A model generated the notes under the pieces. It had not been told where the DNA came from. It made no database searches and saw nothing but the letters and a program-made list of their open reading frames with translations. Source: Adineta vaga (taxonomy: Eukaryota > Rotifera). From it: a DNA stretch of 64,000 nucleotides. The stretch lies in the NCBI GenBank assembly GCA_021613535.1, contig CP075496.1:13454001-13518000 (forward strand). Reading direction: 5' to 3'. How positions within the stretch are numbered: the first letter of the stretch is position 1; every line of letters starts with the position of its first letter. The position numbers and the translations under genes are program-made. Below, piece by piece: positions 38,153 through 52,321 of this stretch.

Positions 38153-39762
38153 ATGATGTTTAATCGATTTCTTGCACCTTGTTGTAAAGATTATGTGTGT
38201 GATTGTTGTCTTACTCCTGAAGAAGTTATGAATAAAGATATAAATGATTATTTAAAACGAATACGTCGACAAAACCTTCATGAAAGAAAATTACTTCTTT
38301 TAGGTAAGATTTTTTCTTATGTTTGTCAATTATTATTTGAATAAGATTTGTTTTTAAGGAAATGCGGAAGCAGGAAAGTAAGTTTAGAGAAATTTGATTG
38401 AATGATGATGATGATGTATATGTTGAATTAGATCAACATTTCTTAAACAAATGAAATTAATTCATGGTCAAGGTTTTAGAATTGATGAAAAACGTCGATT
38501 AATTCCATTTATCTATCAACAAATACTCAGCGTTGTTCGATGTATCTGTCGACAAATGAGTATACTTTGTATTCGATTTCAAGATCATGAAAATGAAGTA
38601 TAAAGAAAATGAAGGAGAGATTTCTTATCAAAAATATCCAAATGATCTTTCGTAGGAATATGCACATGTATTAAATTCATCGAATAGTGATGATGAAAGT
38701 ATCTTATCGTTATCACCACGTATTGTTGAAGCGATTAAACACGTTTGGTCGGATGAAGGTGTAAAAGCTTGTTATCGTCGACGACGAGAATATCGATTAA
38801 CCGATTCGGCAAAATAGTTTGTTTTATGAAGGAATAATTCAAATCGATGTTTTCCTCATTGTTGTTTAGTTTTTTGGATGATATTGAAAGAATCTCTGCG
38901 CATAATTTTACACCAACTGATGACGATATTTTACGCGTTCGTATTCCAACGACAGGAATTGTTCAAGAAGATTTTCAATTTTCTCATGTACAACTTCGGT
39001 AAGAAAGATTTTCTGCGTATTACTGATAATGACTCGTCTTCATAGAATTGTTGATGTTGGTGGTCAAAGAACTGAACGTCGAAAATGGATTCATTGTTTT
39101 GATGTAAACATTTGTCATTGAATTTTGACGAAAAGGTTTTCTTGATTTCTTATTGATTTAGAATGTAACATCGATCATTTTTCTTGCATCTTTAATTGAA
39201 TATGATCAAAATGTTGATGATCTAATTGAACAGGTTAGTTGAGAGAATTCTTCATTGATGAATTCTTTGTTGTTTTTTTTTCTTATTTTAGAATTTAATG
39301 GAGGAAAGTTTAGCATTATTTCATGTGATTCTTTCTTCGGATTACTTTTCCAATGCATCAGTCATATTATTTCTCAATAAAACTGATCTATTTCCTGAAC
39401 GTTTACTTGGTAAACCTCTTCGACATGCCTATCCTGATTTTGATGGTAAAATTCAATTTCAAAGTGATGTTTTTTCCCAAAAAATGAAGCGTACTTTTAG
39501 GAGCTGATGATGATGTCGAAGCAGCGAAACATTATATCAAAAATAAATATTTAAGTTTAGTACCACCAAGAGAAGGATATGCAGAGAAAAATATCTATCC
39601 TCATTTTACATGTTCTGTCGGTAAATATTTCTTCTACAAAGCTTTCTCTTCATCTCAATTTCCTCTTTTCTCAATTTAGACAGTAAAAATATTCGTATCG
39701 TTTTCGAATCAGTTAAAGATTCTGTTTTGGCACATAATCTTTACTATTGGACACCATATTAA
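38153..39762 (+). CDS. heterotrimeric G-protein alpha subunit, Gq-like, divergent
   Basis: Ten phase-consistent exons encode 370 aa: 38153-38303, 38359-38377, 38432-38597, 38656-38816, 38870-38998, 39046-39103, 39162-39233, 39292-39445, 39501-39620, 39680-39762. The N-terminus carries Cys pairs ([11 protein letters not shown]) suitable for palmitoylation. P-loop: [20 protein letters not shown], against the family's GxGESGKST. Switch [16 protein letters not shown] keeps the catalytic Arg and Mg-binding Thr. Switch [20 protein letters not shown] keeps Gln. The guanine-specificity motifs are FLNKTDLF and FTCSVDSKNI. The end [17 protein letters not shown] is the same length as the Gq tail but differs at the extreme C-terminus that contacts receptors. 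Internal motifs ([27 protein letters not shown]) are nearest Gq/11. The P-loop lies on a 19-nt microexon. Poly(A) signal at 39798. Confidence 0.9.
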
Positions 39763-39920
39763 ATTCTATTTATATCTATATTTCTATATTAAAAAAAAAT
39801 AAATGTCAGATCAAAAAACAAAACAAATATGATCATATAGAATTTTTCTCTTTTTTATGTTGTGCTATCATTCATTTCAATAACTCGCAGAGAGAAAACA
39901 CAAACTATACATTAAAAAGA

Positions 39921-42900
39921 TTAATGCTCATCGATAGTTTCATCATCCCAATTCACCAAACTATGTTGAGCACTCAAACCACCTTGTTCACCAAGTAACC
40001 AATATGTTCGTTGTTTTCCTTTACCCTATAGATGAAAACAAATTCAATCAAAATCAAATCTTCTTCATCAACAAACCTTCATTTCAATATCACCACGAAG
40101 TTTTAATTCAAATGTACCGAATTTTTGTAGAATAGCTGCTGTACTCGATGAAACATGAATACGTAATGCTTTACCATTCGATTCCATTCGTGATGCTGTA
40201 TTCACCTGCAACGAAGAAAATAATCAATGGTATTCTGAGTTTTTTTTTCTTCGTATATAAACTTACAGTATCACCAAATAAACAAAATCGTGGCATTCTA
40301 AGACCAACAACACCTGCAACACATGGCCCAGAATGAATACCAATACGTAATAATAACTGTTTATCAGGTCGATGTCGAATACGAAAATTAAGAACAGCAT
40401 TGAGAAGTGCTAAGGAAAGTCGAGCAACTTCTCCAGCATGTAAATCTCCATTACGTGTTGGTAGACCAGATACGACCATCTATTTAAAAATGAAAATAAA
40501 ATACTCCAAAAAGAAATACATAGGAAGATTTTACATAAGCATCTCCAATTGTTTCGACTTTATAAACATCATAATTTTCAGTAACAGCATCAAAAACTGA
40601 ATAGAGATCATTGAGAAGATCAACAACTTGTAATGGTGTACTTTCGGATGATAATGAAGTAAAACCAACAATATCAGAAAAATAAATAGTAACACATTCA
40701 AAAGATTCAGCTGTTACCGGTTGACCGGTCATCAATTGAGCAGCGACGGTTCTATTATATAACAAAAGAAGAAAGAATAGGATAATTTCAATGATTATTT
40801 CGAAGTATGTCATTGATCGTTTATCTGTTAACAGATCTATTTCGAAGGATAAGTCATTCATATATAACGATAGATGAAGGTTGTCTTCAATCATTCAGAT
40901 AAGAATGATTAAATATCTTTTCGGAAAGTAACGAAAGATTTAGAAATAGTTACCGAGGTAATAATTGATAGAGTAACTCTTCTGCTTTCTTTTTTTCTGC
41001 TAGATAATCACTTGTACGTTCTTCTACTAATCCCTAAAAAAGTGCAAAAGAATTTCAATGAAATAGAAGTACAAATGAAAATTAAACTGACTTCAAGATT
41101 GTTTGCATACTGTTCCATACGTTTAAGTAAATTATCGAGAATATTTCCACTATCCGAATCTCTGAAATACAAACAAACGGAAAAAATCAATAAAAAAAAC
41201 TTTTCATATGTTTTTCTTTACTTATTTATTCGACGCATTACTTGTCGAATATCTGAAAATTCTGGTCTTTCATTTGGATCTTCATGCCAACAACGTTTCA
41301 TCAATTGTCCAATTTCTGTATTACAATCTCCAACTTCCAGTGTTGGTCGAAGTAAACTACCCGATTTCACACTTTCAACAATCGCTATTTCAAAAGAAGA
41401 AAAGAAAGCAAATTAAATTGTCATTAAATCTTCATATTCAATACCAGCTGGTTCTAATTCTCGATCTCTTAAATACCATGGTCCATTTCGTAATTCAATT
41501 TCTTGTAAAATAATTCCAAAACTATATACATCACCTTTCACTGTTCCTGCTAATGGTGGATTTGCATCTCTTAATAATTCGGGTGCTGTCCATAATCGAT
41601 CTAAAATATTTATCAAAACAAATTTTTCGTTTTTCCTCTTTTGAAGAAAAAAAACATTCGAATTCTAATTACTTTTATAATATGTATAATCTTTTGCAGT
41701 ACCACGTGGCGAATCTTTATTTGTATTTGATCGTAATGTTGGCAGACCAAAATCAGTTATTTTACAAACAAATCGACTATCAACAACACAATTTGAACTT
41801 TTCAAATTTCCATGTGAACCAATTTGACTATTATGTATATGTTGCATACCCTAAGAGAACAATATTCGAAATATTATCGAACGAAAAAATCTCAATACTT
41901 TAACAATATCATGCATGATGGAATGTTTAAACATTGAATCAAGTTTAATTTCTTCATTTTCAAGAATATCCTATATTGAACAAAGAAAAAAGAAAACTAT
42001 GATAAAGGTAAAAAAAAAACAAACCTGTAAACTTCCTTTAGGACAATATTCTGTAACAATATATTGATGTTTTGGATCGATACAAACACCAATAAAACGA
42101 GCGATATGATCATGTTGAAGATCTTGCATCTAAATTTGATATATATATATATGAAAAATAAAACAAGAATATCTTTTCTACTCAACTGCTTTAACTTCTA
42201 ATTGTAATGCACGTGTTGTTTCAAGTTTTGCTTTATAAAATCGTTTTAAAGCCACGACTGATGACTAAAAAGATACTTAAACTATTCTTTTCGATATAAA
42301 ACCTCGACAATTCTTACTTTATAAATCGCTGTTTTCGTAAATGTTTGTTTTGATGGTCCATTTAGATCACTATCATTCGAACGGTGACTTGCAATTGAAC
42401 TACGCTATAAAATAGGAAAAAAAACGAAACCAACGAACAAGATTTGTCAAATATTATTCAATTCAGTTTGTAAACAAAAGATACATGCAGAAAAAAAGTC
42501 ATATATACAGATATGTATGTTGAATACAACAATATTGAAATGATTGCAGAGAGAATAATAAGAATATTTTCATTCGAATCATTTCAAGAATAAGAAATGA
42601 GAAGACATAAGCATGAAGAAAAACTCGTGCAGATTGAGTGTTTGAAAAAAAGAAGTTTTCGAACGAGTCATGTTCATATTCAATGCTCACATACTCACTG
42701 ACTTCTGTACAGATAAATCCTGAGAATTTTGGATAAAAATAACATTTTCTATAGGATTTATTGATGATTCATACCTTTTGTGAAGTAGATAATTTATTAA
42801 ATGAAGGTGTTGCAACACTATTATGTAGTAATGTTCGAGTTATTAGTTCTTCCCATTTAATTATCCATTGCATTGCTTTTAATTCAGCTTCAAATTTTGC

Positions 42901-45749
42901 TCGTCTAAATGAAATATTTACGAAAATTGGATTGATATATTTATTTTTATCACGTACCGATATAAAATCAAACCAACGATAAGAAGAACAACAATTATAA
43001 CTGAAAGACTTATAATAATCCAACCCCAGATTGGAATTAGTGCTGAAATGAAAAAGATTACATCAGATTAAAATGAGAGAGAGAGCGAGAGCGAAAGAAG
43101 CAATCTGCTCGAACTTTTTTCAGGACATTTAATATTATTAAAACCACATCTTGGTGTATCAGGAACGAATGTTGAATTTTTATCAATAAAATAGATGAGA
43201 CGTGATTGATTTAACCATTGTAATTGTTTATTTTCAATTGAAAATGGTTCAGCTGGATAAGCAACAACAGCCTAAAAAAGATCATATTTAATACTCTTAA
43301 TAGAAAATGAATTTAATTAAAAGAAAGATATTTGATCATTATCTCAATGAAATGTAATCATGCAGATAATTAACATAGTAAACAATGTTGTTCTATATTT
43401 AGATACAAAATACTAGAAGATAGAATGTCTCTCTGGTCGAACATTAATAAAATCTTCATTCAATGAACAATTTTACAGTTGATTTCAGATTTGTAAACGA
43501 AAAGAATCTTTTTGTCATTGAATTTTCATTCGTGAATATCTCTTTCTATTCATTTACTATACCTCTAATTCTCCAGTTTCCGGATTCATATCATAAATCG
43601 CGTAACCGATATCAATTCGATCACAAATATGATTCATGGTGATATTTTTATTTGCACCTTCAATTGATTGATTACAAATCATTGTTTTAAATGTTTGTGC
43701 ATTCATTGGTAAAAATGTTTTCGTTTCATTGAAATTCGATGGTTCAAATAGATGTTGATTTGCATAATGTACTTTCAAAGCTTTGAAATACGTAACAACT
43801 GCATCATAGAAATTTGTTTCATCCGTTCCAATCTAAATCAAAGACAAATTCTTCATTGATTATCACTTTATAATTTCAACATTGGTTTGTTTTTTTTTTC
43901 AAAATGCATTCCATAGAAATCATGTGAGAAAGATTTGATTGATCATGCAGAAATCAAAATGCATGCTTTCAGTAGGAAAAACAAGAAGAATAAAATCAAT
44001 CACCTACTCACTTTGATGGGTGAATTCTATACAAGAATAGATAGATTAATCAGATCAATAGAACTTTCTTTCAACGATGAAATTAGATTTTGTTCTTTTT
44101 TTTTCTCTTCTTCTTCTTCGGGAATAGATACGTACGGATTCTGGAATTATTTGTTTTGATCGATTGGTTTTTTTAGCAAATTCAACAACATTGGCAGCAA
44201 AACGATGGAAACGTTCATCCGTATACAAACGTTGTCGAACAAATAAAACGGTTTCAAATGCACGACGTGCATTTTCATTGGTTTCAGTTTTAATTTCATT
44301 TGGATTAAACCACGGTTTACGAACTGCCAAACTTTTCTCATCCGTACTAAGAACAACAAATAAAATAATGAAAAAATAATATTTTCATTACTTACTTGTC
44401 TTGTGTCAATACAGTATCAAGATAAATAAACACATATTCTCCATTGATAAAACCAAGTTTTTGAGCTGTTAATACAGCTGAACGAAATGTTTTTGGTTTA
44501 ACACACCATAATGAAACTAATTTATTGAAACAAAAGGAAAATTTCAATGAAAATAAAACAAAAAAAAAGATCTTCTTACTTGAAGCATTGTTACTGATAA
44601 AGTCAAAAAAAATTGATTTAAAATTATCTTTTATATCACGATCAGTTATTTTTCGATTATCGGAACGAATTTGATTGGATGAAAACGTATGAGCGATAGG
44701 TCGTAGAAGAACCTGACATTCATGCCATGGTTTTGGATCATCTTCATAAACAAATTTAACAAATGACCATTTATAATATTGGAATAATTTGATCAATAAT
44801 GCACCTAAAATTCATTTAACATATTCATTATTGTCAAAAATATTCTATTATACTCCTTTGTCGGTACATTAAATTCCTTTTCATTGTGTCATATTCTCAA
44901 CTAAACCCAAGAGTTACTTTCGCTCAATCTGAATAATCAATTATCGTCTAGAAAAATTGAATATTTATAGATTTGTTTCATTAATTTGTTCTTGTTTGTT
45001 AAATAACTTGCTTTTCCTTCTTCAATTGATACTTATTTTATTTATCGGAGAAAAAAAAAGAAATATCTTTGTCTGAGAATATGAAACAGATGACAACTTT
45101 GAGGTTTTGTCTGTTTAAGTACAAATATTAGATTTTATCTTGATTGATAATATTCTTAGTATTTTGAGTAGAAAATAAGAATAATTTTCTTACCAAGTTC
45201 ATCTGTTCGATATCCAAATCGAAATAATGATGAATACATTGTTTGTCGATGTAATGTAAAATCATTTGAAACTGCACCCATTGTAATTAATGGAATATTT
45301 TGATAATGAAGAAGACGAGCTACAGGTGCAACTGCTAAATCTAGAAAAGAAATCTTACTATTGTCTAAGAAATAAAACAAGAGTTTGGTATTCGTACCAC
45401 AAAAAGGTCCAAAAACGACATCGGGTATTGCTGAAAGCATCGTTGTTACGAGTTTATGTGGAGCTAATGATATTGAACAATTTGAATCTTTGACTTGTAA
45501 AGTAACATTAAGCCAATTCGATATATTATATTGATCAACAATATATTCATAAACAATTAATAAAGATTTTAAATTTGGTATAAATTGATCGATATCGGGA
45601 AACATCATAAGAATAGTTACAATTGGTTTTTGTGTTGTTGTTGTTGTTGTTAATGATGTTTGAATTATTCTCTTTTGACCAATTTCGAATGATGTTACTA
45701 TTGGTATAAAGATTAAAATAAACATTGGAATAATCAATGATCTCGTCAT
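39921..45749 (-). CDS. receptor-type guanylate cyclase, natriuretic-peptide-receptor family
   Basis: A many-exon - strand gene from [20 protein letters not shown] (signal peptide, 45749) to TAA 39921-39923. Order: extracellular ANF-receptor domain ([73 protein letters not shown]); one transmembrane helix ([20 protein letters not shown], about 43045-42970); kinase-homology domain ([63 protein letters not shown]), where HGNLKSSN replaces HRDLK so it should be a pseudokinase; dimerisation helix ([25 protein letters not shown]); cyclase domain ([64 protein letters not shown]). The Glu in KVETIGD and Cys in FCLFGD are the residues expected for GTP rather than ATP. The product makes cGMP at the plasma membrane. 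Exon borders are approximate. Confidence 0.9.
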
Positions 45750-48700
45750 TGAGCACCATGTGCAATGATCACTTGAACCTTAAATAGAAATAACAGAAAA
45801 AAAACTGAGATTTTTTCTTTCTCTTCCTCTCTATGTAGGGTTTGTTTCATTAATTCAAATTGTCTTCATTTCATATTAGCATAAGAGTAGATGAATATCG
45901 ATAGTTGTCGTTAACAAGATGACATTAATGTGTTTTTTTTTCATTTATAACATAGATTCAGTTACCTTTTCTTTTCTCTCTCTCTCTCTCATGCGCACAC
46001 GTTCGTTGTCCTGATTTAATGATGAAAAGAAACCTTAAATATGTGTCAGTATATATATGGGAGTAATCACAGCAGTTGATGAGAAAGAAACATAGAAGAA
46101 GGAAAAGTTAATCGAAAGATTTATTTCATCGAACTGGAAAGAAAAGAGACTAATATTCAGATAGTTCTATTTACAATAAAACAAAATTTGATGTTATAAT
46201 TTATCATACATAGTCATTTCTTATCCGTAATGCTTACGTTTTAGAAAAGAAAACGGAAACTAATTTCACGTCCGTTACCAATAGAAGTAAAATAAAAGTA
46301 TTGTAGACATTTAAAGTTCCGTAATTTTATTTCTTTCATCTAAATAAAAAAAACGAACTTGTAGGAAAATAAGAAATAATCATCTGAGAAATATATGAGA
46401 TATTTTTTTATTTATTTTTGAACAATATATACAAGGTGGAACTCAATATAAGTATGCCCTCAAGCATAACTAACCTCATCACATACAAATGATAAAGACA
46501 ACTAACATATTAATGAATATTTATACTGATGTCTAGAAAAGAAAATCTATATATATATATTTGATGATGTATTAATATTTCAACGAAGAAAAAAAAGTGA
46601 ATTTTGTTAAGAAAATCTATTGTAGCTTTTCTTTCTTTTTAGATTGTAAAAATGATGTTTAGAGTCACTTCAATACCGGAAAACTTCGTTAAAATGATTG
46701 TCACCTTCAGTCAACTTGCTCTTTTCTGTTTAGTATATTATATAAGATATCTATATTGAAAAGAAGAAGAAGAAGGAATTCAATTGATTGATTCGTTAAT
46801 CAAACATAGACTTCGAAGAAAACAAATAGAAATTTTAACTAACTTACGTCTAAGAAATTAGAAATGAGGAATAACATTGATTAATAGAAAGAAAAAGACT
46901 AATCATATTTGAGTTGTAGAGAATATTAATGAGAGAAAGAGAGAGAGATAGTTTATGAATCGATAAAATTATTGAAGAATATTATTAAATTTACGATTGT
47001 ATACTCTTCTCCTTCGATTCTCTTATTACACCACTAGGAGACATTCTGAGAAAATTTATACTTGACTAGAAAGAATAGCAGGAGTTCTCTTCTCTTTTTC
47101 TCTCGATCTATAGTGTTGTCTCTTCTTCTTCGTTTTTTCTCTTCTTCTTTTTCTTCTCCGTCTTTTCCTTTCTTCTATCTTAGCATCCGCACTAGACTAT
47201 AAAGTGAGAGGAAAAATATCTTTGCCTACACTCTCCTAAACACAATCAAAATAATCGGTTTAGTCTAATCAGAAGAAAATAGTATGCTGTTGATGTTCAA
47301 AGATGACACAAAGAAGAATAACTAAGACACATGTCTATAACAATTCTTTTTGTTATAGTCTTCGTTGAAGTACATCGATGTCGACTCCAATCAAGATACA
47401 AGGTTTCTTTACTTGTTGACATATGAGAAGACAGGAAAAAATTAAATGACAAAAAAGATTTTTGTTTTGTTCTTATTAACACTATAAATCTTTAAAGCGA
47501 AAAGAAAATGATTCATTTCAGTATTTATATTACCTTCGAAAAAAAAATGTTCTTTCTTTTCTCGTCAAGTTATGACTTTCTATTCTTGTCTTTAATTATT
47601 CGTTTGAATGTATATGTTTCTTTTTTTTTATCAATGTTAACAAAAGGTTATTGTGTCATTTTCTATTAGGCACGTCTCACCTGCATGTACAAATGCTTTT
47701 AGATATCATTGTATCTATTTTCATTACTGAAGAATTGGACAAATGTTTGCCAGAAAGAAGAAGAAAATGTGATCATACTTATTGAGCGAGCAGCAGAAAG
47801 AAAACGATAAGAGGAAAAACATGTTGGAAATATCTACATCATCACGCATATATTGTATTGAAGATATTTGAGTAGGACATGAGAGTGGAAATTCACGGTA
47901 TAGAATAAAAATTGTCCTAGTATAGCAATTGTCATCGAACGCCCAAAGCTATAGTCCAAGCAGGCAATTAACTCTCATTGCACGCACGCATTACACACAA
48001 CATCCGTCAATATTCCATACATACGAAGAGAATTTTCTTGTTTTAATACGAATAACAAATATGCTAGTCAATTATAAAATGCAGTCAAGAGTATAGAGAT
48101 GATAATAATCAATTAGAAGTCCAGACGATTGTTTTGTTTTCTCGATTTCAAGTAGAATAGAACATTCAACAGCTGCAAACAATACTTAATGCTTATTTAA
48201 ATGACATTGATGAGCATCGAATAGATTTTGATTTGTAACATTTCTCATCTTATCAATAATATTACGTTAATTTACATGAAACGTTTCGTATTACATCTAA
48301 TTCAACTGTGTCAACATTCTTTGACAAGTTATTATCAACATCTGCCTTTTTATGATGAAATACGAGAATTGAACGCCTACATTAGTTTACAATATCATTG
48401 AATAACAAAAGAATATTCGAAGTTTTTTTTGTTGTTTTGAACGAGAAAGAAAATATATATTCAAGGACATTTTTTTATTGTCTTCAAGCACGTTTTAAAT
48501 CTGTTATTTCCTCAATATTATTCGTACATTCGTGACATATGAATGAAAAAAAGAAAAAAGTAATCGACTTTATTTCTGAATATTTAGTTGTATTAATAAG
48601 AAACATTCTACTAAATATCAAAGTCTAAATAAAGATGAGATTTAATTTAACTCGTTCGTTATTCTCTAGAAAAACGATCCTTATTTTTATGATTGACACT

Positions 48701-49231
48701 GTTATAATAATAATAATATGATCAAGATATTAATATTTATCTTAGAAATAATACCATATAAACAATATTTTTCTCTAAATATGATGACCATGAACTATAT
48801 CTCATTTGTTGTAATATGAAGAAATTAATAATGACAAAATTCAATTAATTAATATCTAACATTCGAAAAGAATAAAAAATTGATCGTTTCCATGAACTTC
48901 TTATATATAAACAATCAATTGTTAGCCGATACGTATGTCCCTCAACACTTGTACTGCCGGCTACAATGATCGTTCGGCAGATTAGATTACATTAATCAAC
49001 ATCGTATCACTTGAAAATAGCAAGGTTTATCGGAAGTCATATATGACAAAATTTTGTCAATAGGAGATCTTGAATGATTGAAATTTTTATTTAATCTCTC
49101 TTCTTTTTGTTTTTTTTCTCAATATATTGAAAACAGTCTATCAATGATATAACAATAAACAACGAGAGAAAAGAGATATTTCAGTTTATTTTTTTTGTTA
49201 GTTAACAAAATACTAAAACAGACTTTTCGAA
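45750..49231. other. gene-free stretch between guanylate cyclase 5' end and ZNF598 3' end
   Basis: About 3.5 kb, the longest stretch without a recognised gene. It should contain the promoter/5' UTR of the guanylate cyclase gene (near 45780-46100). Seen: TC repeat (45978-45990), GA-rich runs (46930-46950), CTT-rich runs (47115-47165), and a small GC-bearing foldback near 48955-48978. No exon, RNA gene or transposon terminus was identified. Confidence 0.4.
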
Positions 49232-52200
49232 TTATTTCTTTTTCTTTCCACTTCCTCGACCAAGTGGAAGAGCGGCAGCAGGTAATGATGGAAATTGTGT
49301 ATTAAATTCTGAATGAGTAGAATTATGTTCATTCGTATCATCATCAAACATAATCTGTCGACAAATTCGACATATATAAATATTATTTTCATTCGAAGTT
49401 TTCTTTGACCAATTATTGGAATTCGTTTCTGTTGTTGATGGATGAATGTCACTTTTCCAGATTGTATAAAGTTCATTTTGTTGATCGATATTGGGAATAA
49501 TAATAAGTAATTCGAGAAGATATTCATCAAGTTTATCTTTGAATAATTGTTTTGTATACGTGAGAAAATCATCCGTGGTAATTTTCTTTTGAGAATATGC
49601 TTCACAAAATTTGTCATATTCACCAAATAGATTCATATCTCCATCGAATAAATCAAATAATTTAGTATGGAAATTATTCTTTTGTTTTGTATAAGAAGAT
49701 GAGATATGATAAGTTGGTGATTCAGATGGTGGAGGAATTGATTGAAAACCGGGTGGAGGTGAAATGGATGATACGGATGAAAAACCAGGTGGTGGTGGTG
49801 GTTGAGATGATACCTTGGAAAATAGAATATAGAATATATAGAAATGATTGAATTCTGATAGATACTTGATTATTGACAGGTTTTGTTGGATTTTCAGTTT
49901 TAGATAGAGAAGTCTAGAATGATAATAGATTTAAATTTTGAATGAAAAATATTCGCACTAATCATACTTCTTCTTTAACTGGCTCATTCGTTTTCGGTGA
50001 TTTTTTTGTTGATTGAACTGATGATGGATTTTTTTCTTTGTTTTCTTTTTTGACTGATTGTGATGTTTGTACTGGAGTTGAAGGTTTCTCTTTTTTGACT
50101 TCTCTTGTCGATATTGGTTCATTTTCTTCAGTGATTAACCGTCGACCTAATTCATTTAAATCCATAATAGGAAAGTCACTTGTTGAAGATAATGATGGTG
50201 GTGCTGGTGGCATTGATTGCATTTCTTCCATAAATTTTTTCTTACTCATTGCAGAATTCTTTTTCTTCTGCTGTGCTGATGGTGATTTGGTCAAGGAATT
50301 TGCTCCAGCAGCTGTCCAAACACCAGACGAGGCTGTTAGAAAGATGACATTGTACAGAAAACATATAAAGAACATAAATGATCTTACCGCTGTTTTGTGT
50401 TGTATTCGTAGATGATAAAGCAGGAAAATCATGAGCATTTGGTACAGATTGATTTTTCGTTTTATTCGCTTTATCATTTGATTGACCATCGGATAAATTA
50501 GATGCTGTTATCATGGTGATATTTGATGACGCAGCAGGTGTAGTACTAGTTGTTAGAGAAGCCATAGGTCGTCTGATATATTCCTCATCGTCATCATCAT
50601 TAAGTAAACGATTGGTATTCATACGCATTTGTGGCTGATTTCCTTTTGCTGTTGCTAAAGAGACAATCAATGATTATATAATAATGAAACAGATGATGTT
50701 CTTTTCTAGTTTACCACTCGCATTTTTTGCTGATTTTTTGGCTGTTGTCCAAGCAGAAAGCATCGATACAGGTGCAGGTATTTTTTTATTCACAGCTCCT
50801 TTCAATGCTGGAAAATCTTCTTTTGCTGTTATTGCTGATCCTCCATTGGTCGTTGGTTTACTGGATTGAGGAGCTTTCTTTGATGTTGCATTTTGAGTTG
50901 TAGATGCTGGTGACATAACTGTTTGTTGTTGTTGTTCACGCCAAATTCCTCGAGTTTGAGTTGCATTCGGTGCATTAGTAGCGGCACCGGTCAATGCCGG
51001 GAAATCTGTATGTGAATGTATACCTTTTGATTGATCATTTGACCAAGCACCTCGTTGAGAAAGATTTTGCGAAGCTGAAGAATGTTCACCTAATGATGGA
51101 AATTCATTGATAGAAGGTACTGAAACAGGAACAGCTGGTTCAGGTTGAATATCATCTCTAAATAAAAACATGTTTCTTCGTTTTGTAATTAATTGAATAT
51201 TCATAATACTAACCGTTCATTTCTTGTTGAATTATTATTTCCTTGTGTATTAAATTCGCCACTTTTAAATACTCCTTAAATATCAAATATCAATGAATAG
51301 ATTTATAAAGTATTAAAAATTTGTCTCTACCTCGACGAGCTGGTTCATGTTGTTGTTTTCGATCACGTATACTTGCTGATTGAAATTCTACGGCAATGGT
51401 ACCTAATTGTCTAGCATGAGCACGACTTTTACTATGTTGTGCTGCTTGATGTGCACGAAAATCCGTTTCTGATGCGAAAACATTTGTAAATTGCACATCT
51501 TTACATTGATCAATTTCACATAAATAATGAGTTGTACGATAATGATCACGAAGTAAATCAAAATCACTAAGAAAACAAAAACAAATTCGACAATCAATTT
51601 TCATAATAAATCAACTAAAATTCACCTATAATAAACATTATCTGAAGTACAAAGATGACAATAATAATGTTCTTTTCTCATATGTTGATAAAGTTGATCA
51701 ACATCAAGAAAATGATCATCACAAAATCGACATAATGGATGACCTTTAAATGATGTATCATCTTTATCACCATAACGTGTATGTTGAACAAGATCTTGAC
51801 GTGTATAACATTTCCTTTCAAATGGAAAGAGATTCAAATGTTCCACACATAAATCACAATAAAAATAACGATGTGCACGTCGTACATGATCACGAAGAAT
51901 TTCAAATGTTTCAAATTCTGTATGACAAAATGGACAAAAATTTCTTAGTAATTTTTCTGTATCACGACGAATCCATTCCGATTTTTTTGGATAATAAATT
52001 CCACAATCACCTGTTTCATCAATAGGTGTAAAACGTGATTGATCAATAGTAGGTTGTGTTTCCGAAACATCCGAAACAAAATAAACCTATACATAATATT
52101 AAAAGAAAAATAACTTTGTTTTTTCTTCTTGAAAATAAATTAAATCTTTGATTTACTTGAGGAAGTTCTTGCCGACAAATGGCACAATATGTTTGTTCAC

Positions 52201-52321
52201 AAAGAATACGCATTTTTGTTGAACATAAATGGCATACGGGATGTGAACATTCTCCAACAGCAAAGATTTTCACTTTTTCATGTCGACATAGTGGACACAT
52301 TGATGCTTCATTGCTTTCCAT
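49232..52321 (-). CDS. ZNF598: ZNF598/Hel2-type E3 ubiquitin ligase
   Basis: This RING E3 recognises collided ribosomes and ubiquitinates small-subunit proteins (eS10, uS10) to start ribosome-associated quality control. The protein begins MESNEASMCPLCRHEKVKIF; the RING continues CSHPVCHLCSTKMRILC then YCAICRQELPQ, ending at the first donor. Exon 2 carries the C2H2-like fingers: RNFCPFCHTEFETFEILRDH, YFYCDLCVEHLNLFPFERKC, PLCRFCDDHFLDVDQLYQHM and EHYYCHLCTSDNVYYR, then DFDLLRDHYRTTHYLCEIDQ and SETDFRAHQAAQHSK. The rest is low complexity with repeated short motifs (INEFPSLGE, HTDFPALTG, KEDFPALKG, AHDFPALSS) and proline runs. The conserved C-terminal segment is DKFCEAYSQKKITTDDFLTY, then YICRICRQIMFDDD and a basic tail. 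Domain order matches the family from end to end. Internal exon borders are approximate. Confidence 0.9.

Noticed and set aside
49213-49626. 137-codon - strand frame overlapping the ZNF598 3' end
   Set aside because: The overlapping frame ending at 49232 continues ZNF598 with its conserved C-terminal motifs; this one is a shadow.
51403-51597. Alternative - strand frame within ZNF598
   Set aside because: Shadow of the zinc-finger exon in another frame; the true frame carries the C2H2 motifs.
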